From Przewalskia tangutica (Eukaryota; Streptophyta; Magnoliopsida; Solanales; Solanaceae), in contig CM056724.1 of the NCBI GenBank assembly GCA_029844215.1, positions 7,434,307 through 7,498,306 of the forward strand: a stretch of DNA of 64,000 bases. The letters are read 5' to 3'. Of the stretch, positions 45,249 through 57,611 are shown in pieces (the first letter of the stretch is position 1; the number at the start of each line of letters is the position of its first letter). The notes under the pieces were generated by a model, which was not told the DNA's origin, made no database searches, and saw only the letters and a list, made by a program, of their open reading frames with translations. The position numbers and the translations under genes were made by a program.

Positions 45249-48200
45249 ATGGGTTTGAAGGAAACGTTCTTTATATCACATGGTTCACCAACCCTTTCAA
45301 TAGATGAATCATTGCCCGCTAGACATTTCTTGAAAGGCTTTAGAGAAAGATTTTTAAGTCATCAAAAGCCTAATGCAATATTGGTGATTTCTGCTCATTG
45401 GGAAACTTCTGAACCAACTGTTAATTCTGTTCGTGGTCGTCATGAAACTATTCATGACTTCTATGGTTTTCCTAAATCCATGTACCAGGTACTTTTATAA
45501 TGATGTTTTCATGATTCTCACCTATTACTAGAAATTCAAAGCACACCCTTGGGTGCAATATCGTATTGTTACTTTAAACATAATAAATATTTGTTTGGAT
45601 TGTTACTTAATTTGTATTCGTTGTTATGTAACAATGAAAACTGAAACTGATTTGTTTCTGATTCTGTGGAAATGAGTTCATATGAGGCTTTTTCATGCTA
45701 TTAATTGATGAAGGTTGACTTTGCTAAATCTGTTTAGATAAAATTTGTTTGATCTTAGAAGAACATGTGATGACTTAACTCTGAAGACCTGAATACAACT
45801 CTGGCTAGAGGCGGAGCCAGAATTTTTAGCTTATGGGTTATGAACTACAACTTTTTGGGTTCTGAATAGATTGTTTTTATATAATAAATATATTAATACA
45901 AGATTTGAGTCAAAGTTTTTGCGTTCTGCCGAACCCGTAGCCACCATGTGGCCCTATCCCTGGCTCTGTCCCATAAACCATTTATTCGGATCGGAGTATA
46001 TATAGTAGAATGACAAATGAAATAATAGCATTTCCTTATGTTGAGACACAACATTTGAAAGCATAAGAGAATATAATAGTTTTTCTTTTTGATTGGTAGT
46101 ATCAGAGAATATGATCATAACATCTCAGGCCTCAGCCATCTGTATATCCCTATATACCTCTCTAAGATGCAGGTGCTAAAAAGTAAAAAGGATACCAAAC
46201 ACATGATTCTGTAGGAACCTTGAGTTACATCTAACATATTGATTGTAGCCTAAATCACCTTTGATATCCTTGTGTCCTGATTAAGTTCCATTGGCTAGTG
46301 GAGGTGGATGGTTTTGTGACATTTCTGTATATGTTGAAGTAAGCTTCTATAGTTAAGAGTTTTGGATCCTACAATCTTTGATATTCATTACAACCAGTTT
46401 GTGGTTGAGTTCTATAGATTCTTGTTTCCTTAAACCTTATGTTAAGGAACAAAATGAAGCAACCTTTTGCATGTACTTTGTCTATGATGCTATAAAACTG
46501 TGATAGAGTATGAGATCAATCATTTCGTTGCATTATTTTGTTTATCGTGCAAGCAGGATATATATTTTTCTAACGTTGCTTGGACTCCAAAAATATTGCC
46601 GGACCATGTTGGATCCTTCAAAAATGCACTACTTTTGGAGAATCTGACAAGCACCCGTCAACATTTTTGAAGACTAAGAGCAGCATAGGATTTTTCTGAA
46701 GCACATAGCCAGGACTTACATCCCTTTTAAAAAGTTCCTAGTTTTTCTAGTAATTGCATGATAGGCACAAAATTCTAACTCCTTCCAATCTGCTTGCAAA
46801 GATATAAGGTTACCATTCCTTATGAAATTTCTCTCATTTTCAATCTTCAGCTCAAGTACCCTGCACCAGGAGCTCCAGAATTGGCAAAAAGGGTGAAAGA
46901 TGTTCTCATGGCATCTGGGTTCACGACAGTGCACGAGGACAAAAAACGTGGTCTTGACCATGGTGCATGGGTCCCTCTTATGCTCATGTATCCAGAAGCG
47001 GACATTCCAGTCTGCCAGCTTTCGGTCCAGCCCAATAGGGATGGTACTTATCATTACAACTTGGGAAGAGCGTTGGCCTCCCTCAAGGATGAAGGTGTCC
47101 TCATAATTGGTTCTGGATCTGCTACTCACAACTTAAGGTCTCTCGGTTCATCCAAGAATATTGCTTCGTGGGCTTTAGAGTTTGATACTTGGCTTAAGGA
47201 CGCCCTTCTCAGTGGAAGGTAACATTCTTATAATCCACTTTTTGTGTCTATGCTTAACTGGTGAATCGAAGACTAAGGTTTTGAAATGCTCATTTATTTC
47301 AAGTGTTTCATAGTATAGATAAAACTACTACTTCTAAAGAAGCATCATGTAATCACATAGATCAAATGTTAATGACATGGTTGATGTGTTCCTCCACTAT
47401 ATATCTACATGCTAATATCTGTATGAAAGTCGCTCTAAAGTAGCATTTGATCTCATAAGTAGAGTGTTTTTGGTGTGTGCATCAACATTTAATTGAGATT
47501 GGATCAAGTCAATGCAAAGGCCAGTTTAAATGATAACGTCTTTCTACATATACTTATTTTAGTATGTGATTCTTACTTTACATCTTTGGAATGTCCAACA
47601 GAGATAACCAGATTTTATTTAACCATTGTGAAGCTTACAGACAACAATGTAAGCTTACAGAGACATGCTTTAGTTATTCTTCCTGCTTTCTTTGCTCATC
47701 CTTGTTCTTTTCTTTGTATTCCATGGTTTTTGCCTTTTAAATTTCTTTAGTATATTATTTCATGGTTGAAAGCATTAGGATTCTCAAGTAAATAAAAGTT
47801 TCTTATTCTCCCTGCTTATACAAGAGTATTTTGTCCATTATTACGCTAATTTATGTTGTTTTTGAGTAATATACTCTCTCTTTCTTTCTCTGTTATGCAT
47901 ATTCATAATACTTCAGAAATGTGATAATGATAACCGGAAACAGTGTTGCTCTACATTGTTAATTGAAATGTACTAAATACAAGTTTCGTCTTTCTCTTAT
48001 AAATTTATGTTCTTGTCCTTGCTTGTGAGATGATCGGCGTTCACAGGCGGATCTAAAATTTGAATTTTATGGGTTTTGAACTTTAGGATAACTACCTACA
48101 GTGCTAGTAATTGGGTTCTTAATTTAATTTGTACATATTTACTGAATTTTTAAACACATATATAGGGGTCTGAGTCAATGATATTGGGTTCTGCTGAACC

Positions 48201-48679
48201 TGTTAACTCAAGCCTACATCCACACCTGTAGGCATCATAATAAGTATACAAGTAACTTTCAGATTTTCAGCTTATGTAGTACAACCAAACCTCTCTATAA
48301 CATTGTTTATCCCAATATTTTTTTGTTGTTATAGCGAAATGTTATTGTAGAGAACTTGAGATATAACGTAACATGAAAGATCGGTTCCGCAGAAAACATG
48401 GTTGTTATGGTGAAATGTTACGTTGTTATAGAGGATGATTGTTATGGAGATGTCTGACTATAGCCATTTTTGTGTAGGCATCAAGATGTCAATAACTATG
48501 ACATGAAGGCGCCACATGCAAAAGTTGCACACCCATGGCCCGAGCACATTTATCCGTTACATGTAGCTCTAGGTGCTGCCGGTGAAGGTGTAAACGGAGA
48601 GCTTATTCACCACAGCTGGGATCTTGGTTCACTTTCTTACGCTTCCTACAGGTTTCCTAGCCTGAATAGGTCTTCATAG
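45249..48679 (+). CDS. Extradiol ring-cleavage dioxygenase, LigB/4,5-DOPA dioxygenase-like
   Basis: Three exons: 45249-45488, 46851-47218 and 48478-48679 (phases 0 and 2), giving 269 aa, the usual length for plant LigB/DODA proteins. [12 protein letters not shown] (His11), [11 protein letters not shown] (His50) and [14 protein letters not shown] (His231) carry the three expected metal ligands; [10 protein letters not shown] (His117) and GSGSATHNL (His173) are the other conserved histidines. In betalain plants DODA-alpha cleaves L-DOPA to betalamic acid. Solanaceae do not make betalains, so this is the general LigB type with unknown physiological substrate, probably another catechol. Start ATG fits the family N-terminus. 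Introns 1 and 2 (about 1.3 kb each) hold at least four MITEs; the exons look intact. Confidence 0.94.
45806..45972. mobile_element. MITE in dioxygenase intron 1 (ggcggagccag family)
   Basis: Ends GAGGCGGAGCCAGAATTTTT and CCCTGGCTCTGTCCC are inverted repeats. Interior includes GAACCCGTAGCC. Same family as the nest at 35733-42012. Confidence 0.7.
46566..46694. mobile_element. Palindromic MITE in dioxygenase intron 1
   Basis: The left arm ACGTTGCTTGGACTCC and the right arm (reverse complement) ATGCTGCTCTTAGTCTTC are inverted, and the centre GATCCTTCAAAAATGCAC / CTACTTTTGGAGAATCTGAC folds on itself. Nearly the whole 130 bp can form a hairpin. Confidence 0.7.
48046..48235. mobile_element. MITE relative in dioxygenase intron 2
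   Basis: AGGCGGATCTAAAATTTGAA at the left, GGGTTCTGCTGAACCTGT and a decayed 'catccacacctg' at the right resemble the 45806 element. The right end is strongly mutated. Confidence 0.5.
48290..48462. mobile_element. MITE with CCTCTCTATAAC ends
   Basis: The left end AACCTCTCTATAACATTG and the right end GTTACGTTGTTATAGAGGAT are inverted. The interior repeats 'gttattgtagagaac' and 'tggttgttatggtgaaatgtta'. It lies in dioxygenase intron 2, directly before the last exon. Confidence 0.65.
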
Positions 48680-51120
48680 ATGAATCCTTATGTGTATTTG
48701 TAGTTTCTGGTGGTGTTATATGTATGTTGTAATTTCTCTAAATGAGTTGGATTTATAGAATAAAATGAAACCTGAACTTGATGTGATCCAGAAGGAGCTG
48801 AAATGTGACAAAGGGTTAATTGTTAAGTTCCCTGGTTGACAGTTAGGCCAGGCCCTCTTTATTTATAAGTAGTGGTTTTTATTATGGCTGGCCATTGTAA
48901 CACTATTAATTGTTTCTTAATATTATTGTCTTCTCAAGGTTGATCGATCTTTTAAGATAATTGAATGTCGTCTTCTCTTTCTGTGTACATGAAAAGCCAT
49001 AGTACTAACAACTTCACGGCTTATACCATACTCATTCTTAAAATCGGAATGAAGGGTTGGATTCCACCACGAACCTTTCTTGATCAATGGAAACAAAATT
49101 AGATAATTGAATTCAAACAAAAGATGTTTTATTGAACAATGAATTACTTTGTCTTACCTTTTTTTTAGTCGAGGGTTCATTTAATTATCTTCACATTTCT
49201 TAAGAAAATACTAACTCCTAGTCAAAAATAGGTAATTTGACTAAAATGCTCCTAATTAAATTGGTATTGTGATTTGATCACTCAACAATTAATAAGGATA
49301 AATTTGAAAAATAAGATTAATTTTTTCTTAATTTGATAAATAAATTCTCTTTTTTTACTCAAAAAATAAAGACTAACTTTTCTTTTTTATTAGGAGAGAA
49401 TATCACAGGGAGTATCAATTTTGATATTTATACTAGATATTAGTAGCCGTACTTCGCACGGCACAATGTTATTGTTTGTCCTTGTTTTGTTTGTTCTCAA
49501 TTTGGATTTTTATTTCTCAATATTACTAATAAAGTATTCACTTGTACGTTTTACACGACTTTTTGGACATAAGATCGATTATAGTATATCTTTCACTATT
49601 TCTTAATCTTTTTATGAGAAAGAAGTCCAAAAATAACCAATAAATATAAAATATTCGGAGTTTCAAATTATTTGTTATGGTTACTAAATATAGTTATCTT
49701 ATATTATGAGATGGTATAAAATACACTGAGATAGTGTCATGCAAAACTGTTGCAGTCCTTCAAACACTCTTCAACAGTCTTTCATAATACCATTATGATA
49801 TACAAATATACTGAGATGATATATATTATATAATATATACTGAAAGAGTATCTGGATGAATGGTCTATTCTTTCAAAAAAAATATAATTTTATCCTCTAC
49901 GGACTACGATACATACATGTTATATATCAAGTTGTAACTTAGCCTTTATCTTAATTTTTTTTCGGTCTGATTATCTTAATTATTTCTTAAGTAGTATATA
50001 TCATATATTGATGGTATCAAAAAGGACAAGTTCATTTCATTTAAAAAATTATAAAAAAAAGTACAAATATAGAGTTTAAACATAATTTTGCTATTTTAAT
50101 TTTTATATCATCTTTAGCAAGTCTTACTTGTGAAAAATTAAAAAATAAATAGTGTCATATGTTATATATTTATCTTTCTATTTCTCAGAAAATAAATTAT
50201 AGAATATGTTTTCTATTAATTGATGTTTTAATAAATAAATTAGTGAGCTTAATATTTTTGTTGTAGTTTAATTATTTAATTTTAAAAGTAATTAGCTAAT
50301 ATTTTTATCTTTGCATTTTATTTTATTTTAATTAGTGAGCTTTATTATTATTATTATTTTTATTAATAGAGAGAGGAACAATAGAAAGATAAACTAACCA
50401 AAAAGAAAAAGAAAAAAACAAATTAAGAGAAAAACAGCAAAAAGGGGGAAAACGGTTGAGAAAAGGACAAAAGAGTCTGCATATGGGCGTAGGTCAGTTG
50501 GTTCCGTGGTAGATTGTCCAAGTAGTCAGGCCGCAATGTGGGAGTTTCATTCCTTCTTTGTGGATATGACTCCTTGTGGACACCAGACACTGTGCCGCTC
50601 ACCTATTCACTTTTCTTCTCTTATGATATTTCTCGTTTTCAAATGATAACACTATAATAATAGAAGCGGGGATGAAAGGTTTGCGAGGAAGAATCAATGG
50701 CCAATGGTTCTACAACTGCAAAGGCTAAAGCGCATACATATAGAGAGGTGCAAATGCGCTAGATATAATTGCGCCGCTCACCTAGTGGGCCGCTTCATCA
50801 TGATTTAACTCCTTCACCAATCTCTGTCGGGTCGAGGGTGGGGCCTGTGGGCAAGGATTTCTCCTTTTTTTGCCCCAGGACAAAAGAGCTTAAAGGACAA
50901 AAATAATAAAGAGGGAATACACCATAAGAGAGTTTGCCTAAAGGGGTAGTTTATGATGTTTTCCCTATTATTTTGCTGAAGACAAAAAATTTCCCATACT
51001 GTTAATGAAATGGTAGGGCTATTTTGAAGATCTAAAAATGGATAGAATAGGTTATAAGATAATAAATCAATATTTTCGAGATGTTTCAAGAATAGAGCCT
51101 TTAGTTGGTGCAGATCATAT
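48680..51120. other. AT-rich intergenic region between convergent genes
   Basis: The dioxygenase gene (+) and the transporter gene (-) point at each other across this region. It holds the 3' UTR of the former, a tract around 49432-49464 with the hairpin GCCGTACTTCGCACGGC, very AT-rich DNA to 50450, and a tRNA-like stretch around 50485-50560 (CGTAGGTCAGTTGGTTCC, then GGGAGTTTCATTCC) that may be a decayed SINE. No gene found. Confidence 0.45.
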
Positions 51121-51125
51121 ACTGC

Positions 51126-51300
51126 CGTCACCAATAAAAGTTGTGGTAGAGTGACAAGTATTTTTTCGTACTTAATCAGAGGTCTCAGTTTGAGCCTTGG
51201 ATATAGTTGACTTTATTAGAAAATGCTTTACCCCATGGCGCGAATCCAAATTTAGTAATGCCTAACACATATACCAAACTCCGGGTGAAAAACCAAAAAA
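51126..51300 (+). mobile_element. tRNA-derived SINE
   Basis: AGTTGTGGTAGAGTGACAAG (A-box), GAGGTCTCAGTTTGAGCCTT (B-box), AAAATGCTTTACCCCATGGC, CGCGAATCCAAATTTAG and a tail AAACCAAAAAA. Same family as 35037-35200. Confidence 0.72.
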
Positions 51301-51724
51301 TATAATTCATCACCTGCCTTGAAGTATTCAGTAACACATCTTATGCAATTTTGTTGCTACTTTGGTTTCTTTATCTTAAGCTTTGACATTTTCTTGATTC
51401 ACAGGTGAAAGAGAAAAAATGCCAATCAACTTGTATCTTTAGACTTTACAAAGTTCAATTACAACATGCCTCCTGAGTCGTGATTTCCTATTCACTAAAC
51501 CAGGTCTCACTCAAATTCATTCATTTACTTTTAACATATTCAGCTGATCTACATTTACACTGCATAGCAACAAAGTTGACACCAATTTACGCCTTCTGTT
51601 AGTAAGCATTCGCTCATTTATTCGTGTTTGTTCTGCAAAGAGCTTATTAACACCTGTAACTGAAGAAAGTCCAATATTTATACCATGATGAATATACATG
51701 TTTCTTGAATAATAACAATTAGTA

Positions 51725-54700
51725 TCATTTACTAGGCACAACATTTGGTTTGTCGTCCATACTTTTATACTTGTACAAGGAGGCAAACACGAGGTAATAA
51801 ATGAAGTTAGCTGATCCCAGGACACAACAGAGCCAGAAGACGTTATCTATTCTTCCATCGTTGATATTGTCTGGCAACCATCCTGATAGTCGTTGAACTA
51901 GATCAATCAACCCGTTCCCCAAATAGTACGCGATACCAATAAACAGTGCAACCATTGCAGTCGAGGTACTCTTCAAGGATGCTGGAAATTCTTGGTAATA
52001 AAATCCAATATGTCCTGGAAAATGGAATCCTTCTCCGATTCCATTAAGAGCTAGCTGTGGCACTAGCCAGAAGACTGACATTGGAACGATGGCATCATTT
52101 TGGCCTTGGAGATTGTGAGATTTAGCGAGTCTCAGTCGTCTAGACTCAACCAGGGCTGAAACAGCCATGCTAAGTATAGTTATTACATGGCCTATTCCGA
52201 TGCGCTGAAGTGGGGAGAGAGAAAAGCTAGTGTGTGTAGCTAGAAAAGGGTAGAGTAATCGGTCAATGATGGATATTGCTATACAAGTAAATAGCAATAT
52301 GAAGACTAACATAGTACTTGCTGGGATCTCAAAATGAGGTCCCATATGGCGATCCATTTTGAGAGCTTGAAGAATTAACAGGCTTGTTTGTATGACTAGT
52401 TGGGTGGATATAAGAAAACCACTAGCCCAAAGAGGGAAAAGCTTGATCAAGCTTTTCAAATCTTCTACTTGCTGCACTGTGCATAATCTCCACGGGTTAC
52501 TAATCGATCCGTCTGGTCTGGTGTCTCCCTCAGTAATAAAAGCTGCACAATTCAAGAATCTGGTGTACAACCAGTGACGGTATAAGAATTTTCACTAAGA
52601 AGATTTAAAAAATAAATAAGTGAACGTGCGAAGAAGTCAAAAGGATTCAACACCTACTATATATAAGTAAAAATTATTTTGACTTTGTATATACAATGAA
52701 GGGGGAGCCTTGTGACCAGGAGGTCGTGTGTTTGAGCCGTGGAAAAAGTCTCTCGCAGAAATGCAGAGTAAGGTTGCGTACAATAGACCTTATGATACGA
52801 CCCTTCCCCTGACCCCGCACATAGCGGGAGCTTAGTGCACCGGGCTGCCTTTCTTTTGTATATACCGTGTAATTTTCCGACGAAGGGGTTCAGATGAACC
52901 CCTTCCCCTTCGAGTACCTTAGCTCCACCCATGTATACTACAAGACTTGATCAACTAATGAATTTGACAGAGAAAAATATAAGCAGGGCAAGAAGATGTT
53001 TACTTGAAGAATTTGGTTGGAATTGGAGAAGTTGTTAGTGTGGTTTTGTCACTTGGATAATGGTAGTAGTTTTGAGTTTGTTCCGAAAGAGGGACTACTC
53101 TCCATTTCTGAATGGCTGCGACTATGACACGTGCTAAGTTGACGAAAGGGCTGCCTCCTTGTTCCTTAACATGGCGATAAAAACGTTTCCCAGCGAGAAA
53201 TATTACCAAGCCAAGGATGTTAAAAACCATAGAGATACCAAAACCCCATGTCCAACTGACATTGTCCTCCACGTAAACGATGGCCGTGGTGCTTACACCA
53301 AAGGACGTGTAAAAGGCGAATATGTACCAATTGAAGAAAACTGCTTGATGTTTCGGCTTATCAAATTGATTAGCTCCCATGGGTGCAATTGTAAAACGTG
53401 TACCCGCAACCCCTAGAGATGCTAATGCCAGAGCCACATATAATACCACATACTGGTGTTTTGACGGGCTCGCGCAGAGACCGGATCCATCGTCACATGG
53501 TAGAGGTCTTAATACATCAATTGCTGCTGTCAATAGTAGTAGCAATATACCCTGCAAATCCAATTGAAGAAATCAATATGGGTTCTTGGGTCTTTTCCTA
53601 TTTTGATGAAAAAACAGAGGAAATGTCAAAATTGGTCCCTTATTTTAATCACAACTCTCGCTAAATATTTGACGGAGATAAAAAATAGTCACTTTTTGAC
53701 AAATTTAAGAGACTAAAACAACTAAGTTGATACTTAAGGGACCATTTTTGTCATGTTCTCAAGAATAGAAGATGAAACTAATGAGCGAGTTTGTCTGTAT
53801 TTACCAGAGCAGATATAAGAGAAGAAATCCAAATGACAGAAAAACAGCCAAGAGAAGAGTCAGCTATGATTCCACCAACAATGGGGAAAAGGGTGGACAA
53901 ACCATTGACCACATTGTAAACTTTAGCTGCTTTGATGCTCTTCATGTTGAATTCATCTATCAAATAAACAATCAGGTTGATCATCCACCCTCCGGACGCA
54001 AGTGACAAGCCCGCCATGGTTGCTGGCATTACCAATAAAAAACATTCAAGATTATTAATCTCACTTATCTTAACATTTAATTTGTCACTAGAGGCAGAGC
54101 CGTGAATTTTAATAACCACAATTATTTTTGCTTACTACGAATAAATTGTTTATATATATATATTATTGTAGATGAAAATTTTAAAGCTACTGGTTGTGTT
54201 GAACTCATAGCTCTGAGGGTCAATTTGGTACGACTTATTAAAAAGAGCTTTCAGAAGTATAACTTTTAAGTAGAGTTTTTTATTAAAAAATTATTAGGAG
54301 TTCGGTTGTTAATAAAAAAAAATGTTTTTAACTTAAAAATTGACAAAATCTCCAAAAGTCCAAAATTTAAGCTTTTGAAAGTCAAAAACACTTTTTCGAT
54401 TTGCAGCGAAACACTTCAAAAAAAAGGTCAAAAGTAATTTTGACAAAAGTCCAATCAAACGAACACTAAGACAGGGTCCTCCCCTTTTTGTCACATGGGG
54501 ATGAGCAGTAGGGTAAACTAAAGCAGAGATGGATTTAGAGCGACAAGTTAAATTGAATTCATTGCTTTATGCTCGAATCATGTATACATATGTTAAAAAT
54601 ATTACTTCCTCCGTCCTAAAAAGATTAGTCTAGTTTGAATTGACATAAAGTTAAAGAAACACTTTTGGAAGGTGTTGTCCAAAATAAATCTTAAATATTT

Positions 54701-54975
54701 GTGTGAGTGTAAATGATCTTATAAAGTTAAATTATTTCTAAATATAAAAAATAAAAAAATTAAGACAAACTAATAAGGAAAATAGTCCACCTTTTTGGGA
54801 TGGAGGGAGTAAAAGATATATGTACTACTAATAGTTTATGCCTTTTGTGAATCCACAAACTCTAAGTATGATGAAACATACCTATAATGAAGGGGAAGGT
54901 TATCCAGCCACCATTCTTTCGACCAGAAGAGGACTGCATTTCTGCTTCATCAACATGACTTGCTGAACTTTCCAT
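51725..54975 (-). CDS. NPF (NRT1/PTR family) proton-coupled transporter
   Basis: Four exons on the minus strand: 54975-54882, 54022-53805, 53551-53004 and 52559-51725, in consistent phase, giving 564 aa, standard for plant NPF proteins with 12 membrane segments. Key stretches: GGWITFPFI, LASGGWMINLIVYLIDEFNM, FPIVGGIIADSSLG, APMGANQFDKPKHQAVFFNW (the family signature with FFNWY), WGFGISM, LFPLWASGFLISTQL, VFWLVPQLALNGIGEGF and IGFYYQEFPASLKSTSTAM. The usual ExxER proton-coupling motif region in helix 1 is not clearly present, as in the NPF2 NAXT-like branch. Substrate (nitrate, chloride, peptide, hormone or glucosinolate-type compound) cannot be told from sequence. Intron 2 carries a MITE, intron 1 two, intron 3 an Au SINE. 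Confidence 0.93.
52695..52854 (+). mobile_element. Au SINE, internally deleted, with 11-bp target duplication
   Basis: Starts GGGGGAGCCTTG, continues GTGACCAGGAGGTCGTGTGT, GAGCCGTGG, GCAGAAATGCAGAGTAAGGT, GCGGGAGCTTAGTGCACCGG and ends GCTGCC plus T-run: the Au SINE of grasses and nightshades. The A-box part is deleted. Flanks TTTGTATATAC at 52684-52694 and 52855-52865. It lies in transporter intron 3, antisense to the gene. Confidence 0.88.
53600..53770. mobile_element. Short MITE in transporter intron 2
   Basis: Left GGAAATGTCAAAATTGGTCC and right (reverse complement) GAACATGACAAAAATGGTCC are inverted repeats. Relative of the DCAF8 intron-4 MITE but much shorter. Confidence 0.65.
54222..54472. 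mobile_element. A/T-rich MITE-like element in transporter intron 1
   Basis: Left AATTTGGTACGACTTATTAAAAAG and right 'agtccaatcaaacgaacact' resemble the 'rich in AAAAGT / ACTTTT' elements of nightshades (compare 10020-10200). Ends are poorly conserved. Confidence 0.35.
54603..54811. mobile_element. Stowaway-like MITE in transporter intron 1
   Basis: Left TACTTCCTCCGTCC and right GGGATGGAGGGAGTA are inverted, with flanking TA. Shares 'cttaaatatttgtgtgagtgtaaatgat'-type interior with 16003-16205 and 35375-35618. Confidence 0.85.
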
Positions 54976-56045
54976 TGCTAGCTAGCTCCAGGTCAACTTG
55001 AAGGCAAAGATATTTGTTTCTACTTTGTTATGGGGTTTCAAGTTTTATAGCAGGCAAAGTTTATCCAAGACTTGCACCCCATACTTTCACCAGCATTTTT
55101 AAAAAAAGTTGAATGATTAGAATATGTTATTTAAATAAACTGAGGTCTGACAAGACATTTTAGAAATAGCTCCATTGGTTACTTTTAGGTTTATCTTTGA
55201 AAAATACCTATTGTGTTAAAAACAATTATGGATTTAATTTGACTTTTTTCTCAATTATAAGGGCTCAAAAGTTGCTATTTGTGATCCCCCACCCAAATAT
55301 ATTCCATATCCTTCAATTATTTGATTGCTTGATCTCCCAACTCAACAAGATTCATAAATAATCACTTTTGAGGTTCTGTAATTGAAAAATGATCGTTATA
55401 ATAAACTTTTAAATTCTCCAAGTAAAATTTTAATATGTTATCATGAAATTTTACCTTAAAGCTTAAAGTATATGACATTAGTTATTTTCCGAAGAAAGGA
55501 CCGATAAGTGGCCAATGAGGCTATAATTATAGCCGCTATATCTATTCCCACCTTTTTTTGTTAGTATTTATTTATTCATCTATTTTAATTTATACGACAC
55601 TCTTTTCTTAAAAAGTGTTTGATGTTATAAAACTCACACCTTTGAGAAACTCATATATGTATTAAACTATCCACCTTTTAACTTCCAATGTGATGTACCC
55701 TCTATAAACTAATTTTCAACAATGACTTAATAAATATATTTCTTTCACCATCACTAATATTAAATTACATAAGTCTGATTAATATCTTAAATTTTATAAT
55801 CAGTCAAATATCGTCGTATAAAATGAGGAAAAGAAGGTACTAGTTGGGGCAAATCATATTTCCTTTATCCAATAACTTGCATACTCATAAAAAGTTATAC
55901 CATAAGTACAAAATACTATAAATTTTCTTTATGAAAAAAGTCAACCTGTTTGTCTTTTGCGATTAGAAAGTCAACAAGATTCTCCGATTTTCAATCACAA
56001 ATCATATGTAGGACATATATTGCTTTTCTTTATATATAACATATT
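54976..56045 (-). promoter_or_regulatory. Upstream region of NPF transporter
   Basis: About 1 kb that should contain the promoter and leader of the minus-strand transporter. AT-rich, with no repeat or gene recognised. No specific operator can be assigned. Confidence 0.35.
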
Positions 56046-56049
56046 AAGT

Positions 56050-56830
56050 AAAACCTCGATAAATAAATATTCGATAAATTAATAATTTTGATTAAATAAT
56101 AATTTTCTTCGGTTCCGACTTGAGTTAATGAGATAAAATAATAACCTCGATAAATGCATAAGATAATAATTTTAAAAAAAAAAATCATTGAGGCCCACTG
56201 AAAATATAAAATAATAATTTATTAAATATGTATGAAAATTACATATATAATTCATAAAATAAAAATTACATATCATCTGGATATTGATTGTCATCATCTT
56301 CCATACTCATTACTCTTTGAATAATTTCTTCACCGTAGGCGATTCCATTCAAACTTCATTTTCACTAGGATAATTCAGAATCTGCGATGCATTCATGACA
56401 TTTCTATAATGCAGATTAGAAATAGTTTCCTCTAATCTTTGAATGCCTTCAACATCACCAGTTTCTTCTTCGCATATTTTCCTCAGATCGAATTTTGCAA
56501 TGTCGAAACAGTTTTGCAATATAAACTCTATATTGTGTACTTGAAACAATTCACAACACTTCATATTCTAATGTATATGTACATGCATTCTATTTTGAAT
56601 CACGTCAACCCAAGATTAATAAACTTAGATACAATGCACCATCATTAATTAATTTTTTTTCTTAGTTACCGAAAAAAAAATTGTTTAATTTGAGAAATAT
56701 AATATACAAAATAAAAATTATTCTATAAATTAATTATTAATTTATCGATAAATTAATAAAATATTTATTTATCGATAAATTAATAATCTCATATAAGATA
56801 ATAATTTTTCAGATCCCAAAGAATTTTTAT
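56050..56830 (-). mobile_element. Tc1/pogo-type element remnant with transposase tail
   Basis: The left border AAAACCTCGATAAATAAATA and repeated 'cgataaattaataat' blocks on both sides (56060-56100, 56745-56790) suggest terminal repeats. The minus-strand stretch 56564-56349 encodes LEETISNLHYRNVMNASQIL and NYPSENEV, which resembles the C-terminal part of plant Tigger/CENP-B-like DDE transposases, followed in other frames by EEIIQRVM-like codons. The catalytic core is absent. Family call is from memory and moderate. Confidence 0.45.
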
Positions 56831-57082
56831 TGTACTATGAAATGATTAGAGAGATTAAAGCACCAAATATATTTATATAAACGTAGTCCAAATAAACAAA
56901 AGTAAGCTCACCTTGATTAAGATTAAATAGAAGGGTGAATGCGAAAGGCTATCGAATGTCCAACCAAGTTGCATAAATGCATAGTAAAATAGCACGTTCA
57001 CAATAATTTTGGAGGTCTCGCATATTAAATTATACAAACATAAAGGGGAAGTCATAAAATCCTAAACATATTTTACTACTTT

Positions 57083-57392
57083 TTTTTTTTATAGTCCAGG
57101 TTTTCAGGCTTGCGTCTGACTAATTCACTGGTATTATCCAGACGTCCTGGAGGTAATAGCACCGATCCTTCAAATCCTTCAACACTATTACCAGTAAATC
57201 GCGGGATGTACTCCGGTGGCCAGTTTCTGAGAGCGTAACACTGAATGACAGATCAATGAGACAAGGTCCAATTCCCCAACATGCAGAGTTACTTCGTGCT
57301 TGCGGGGAATCAAACTCACGTTGTCTATGTCAGAACGCCTTATAGCGCTCAGACTTTACCACTGAATTATGCCCCGGAGGACAATTTTTTTT
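57083..57392 (-). mobile_element. tRNA-derived SINE with 12-bp target duplication
   Basis: Minus-strand: CATAATTCAGTGGTAAAGTC (A-box-like), GTGAGTTTGATTCCCCGC (B-box-like), body including GTTGGGGAATTGGACC, and a poly-A tail (57083-57090 read back). Flanks TTTTACTACTTT at 57071-57082 and 57393-57404 on the plus strand, perfectly duplicated. Confidence 0.85.
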
Positions 57393-57611
57393 TTTTACTA
57401 CTTTCTTCGTAAGCAATGATTAGAAAATATCAAGCTGGATATTTTCCACCTATTCCAAATTTTAAAAATGCTGGCACCTACTGAATGACCAAACTAATGC
57501 ATAGGAAAATCCTAGATAATTAACCATATATATTCTAAATATCTTTCTAAGCAATAATGAGAAAATGTCAACTTTGGTTCACTTATTTAATGATGATTCC
57601 TATTTTATAGC

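Noticed and set aside
49432..49464. Hairpin GCCGTACTTCGCACGGC as Helitron end
   Set aside because: A Helitron-like 3' hairpin is suggestive, but no CTRR end, 5' TC start or other Helitron feature could be placed.
50814..51134. 106-codon minus-strand frame downstream of the transporter
   Set aside because: No domain, no conserved splice context, and it overlaps the start of a SINE.
51517..51724. Extension of the transporter reading beyond 51725
   Set aside because: The transporter frame ends with TGA at 51725-51727; the frame below is a different one and is probably 3' UTR.
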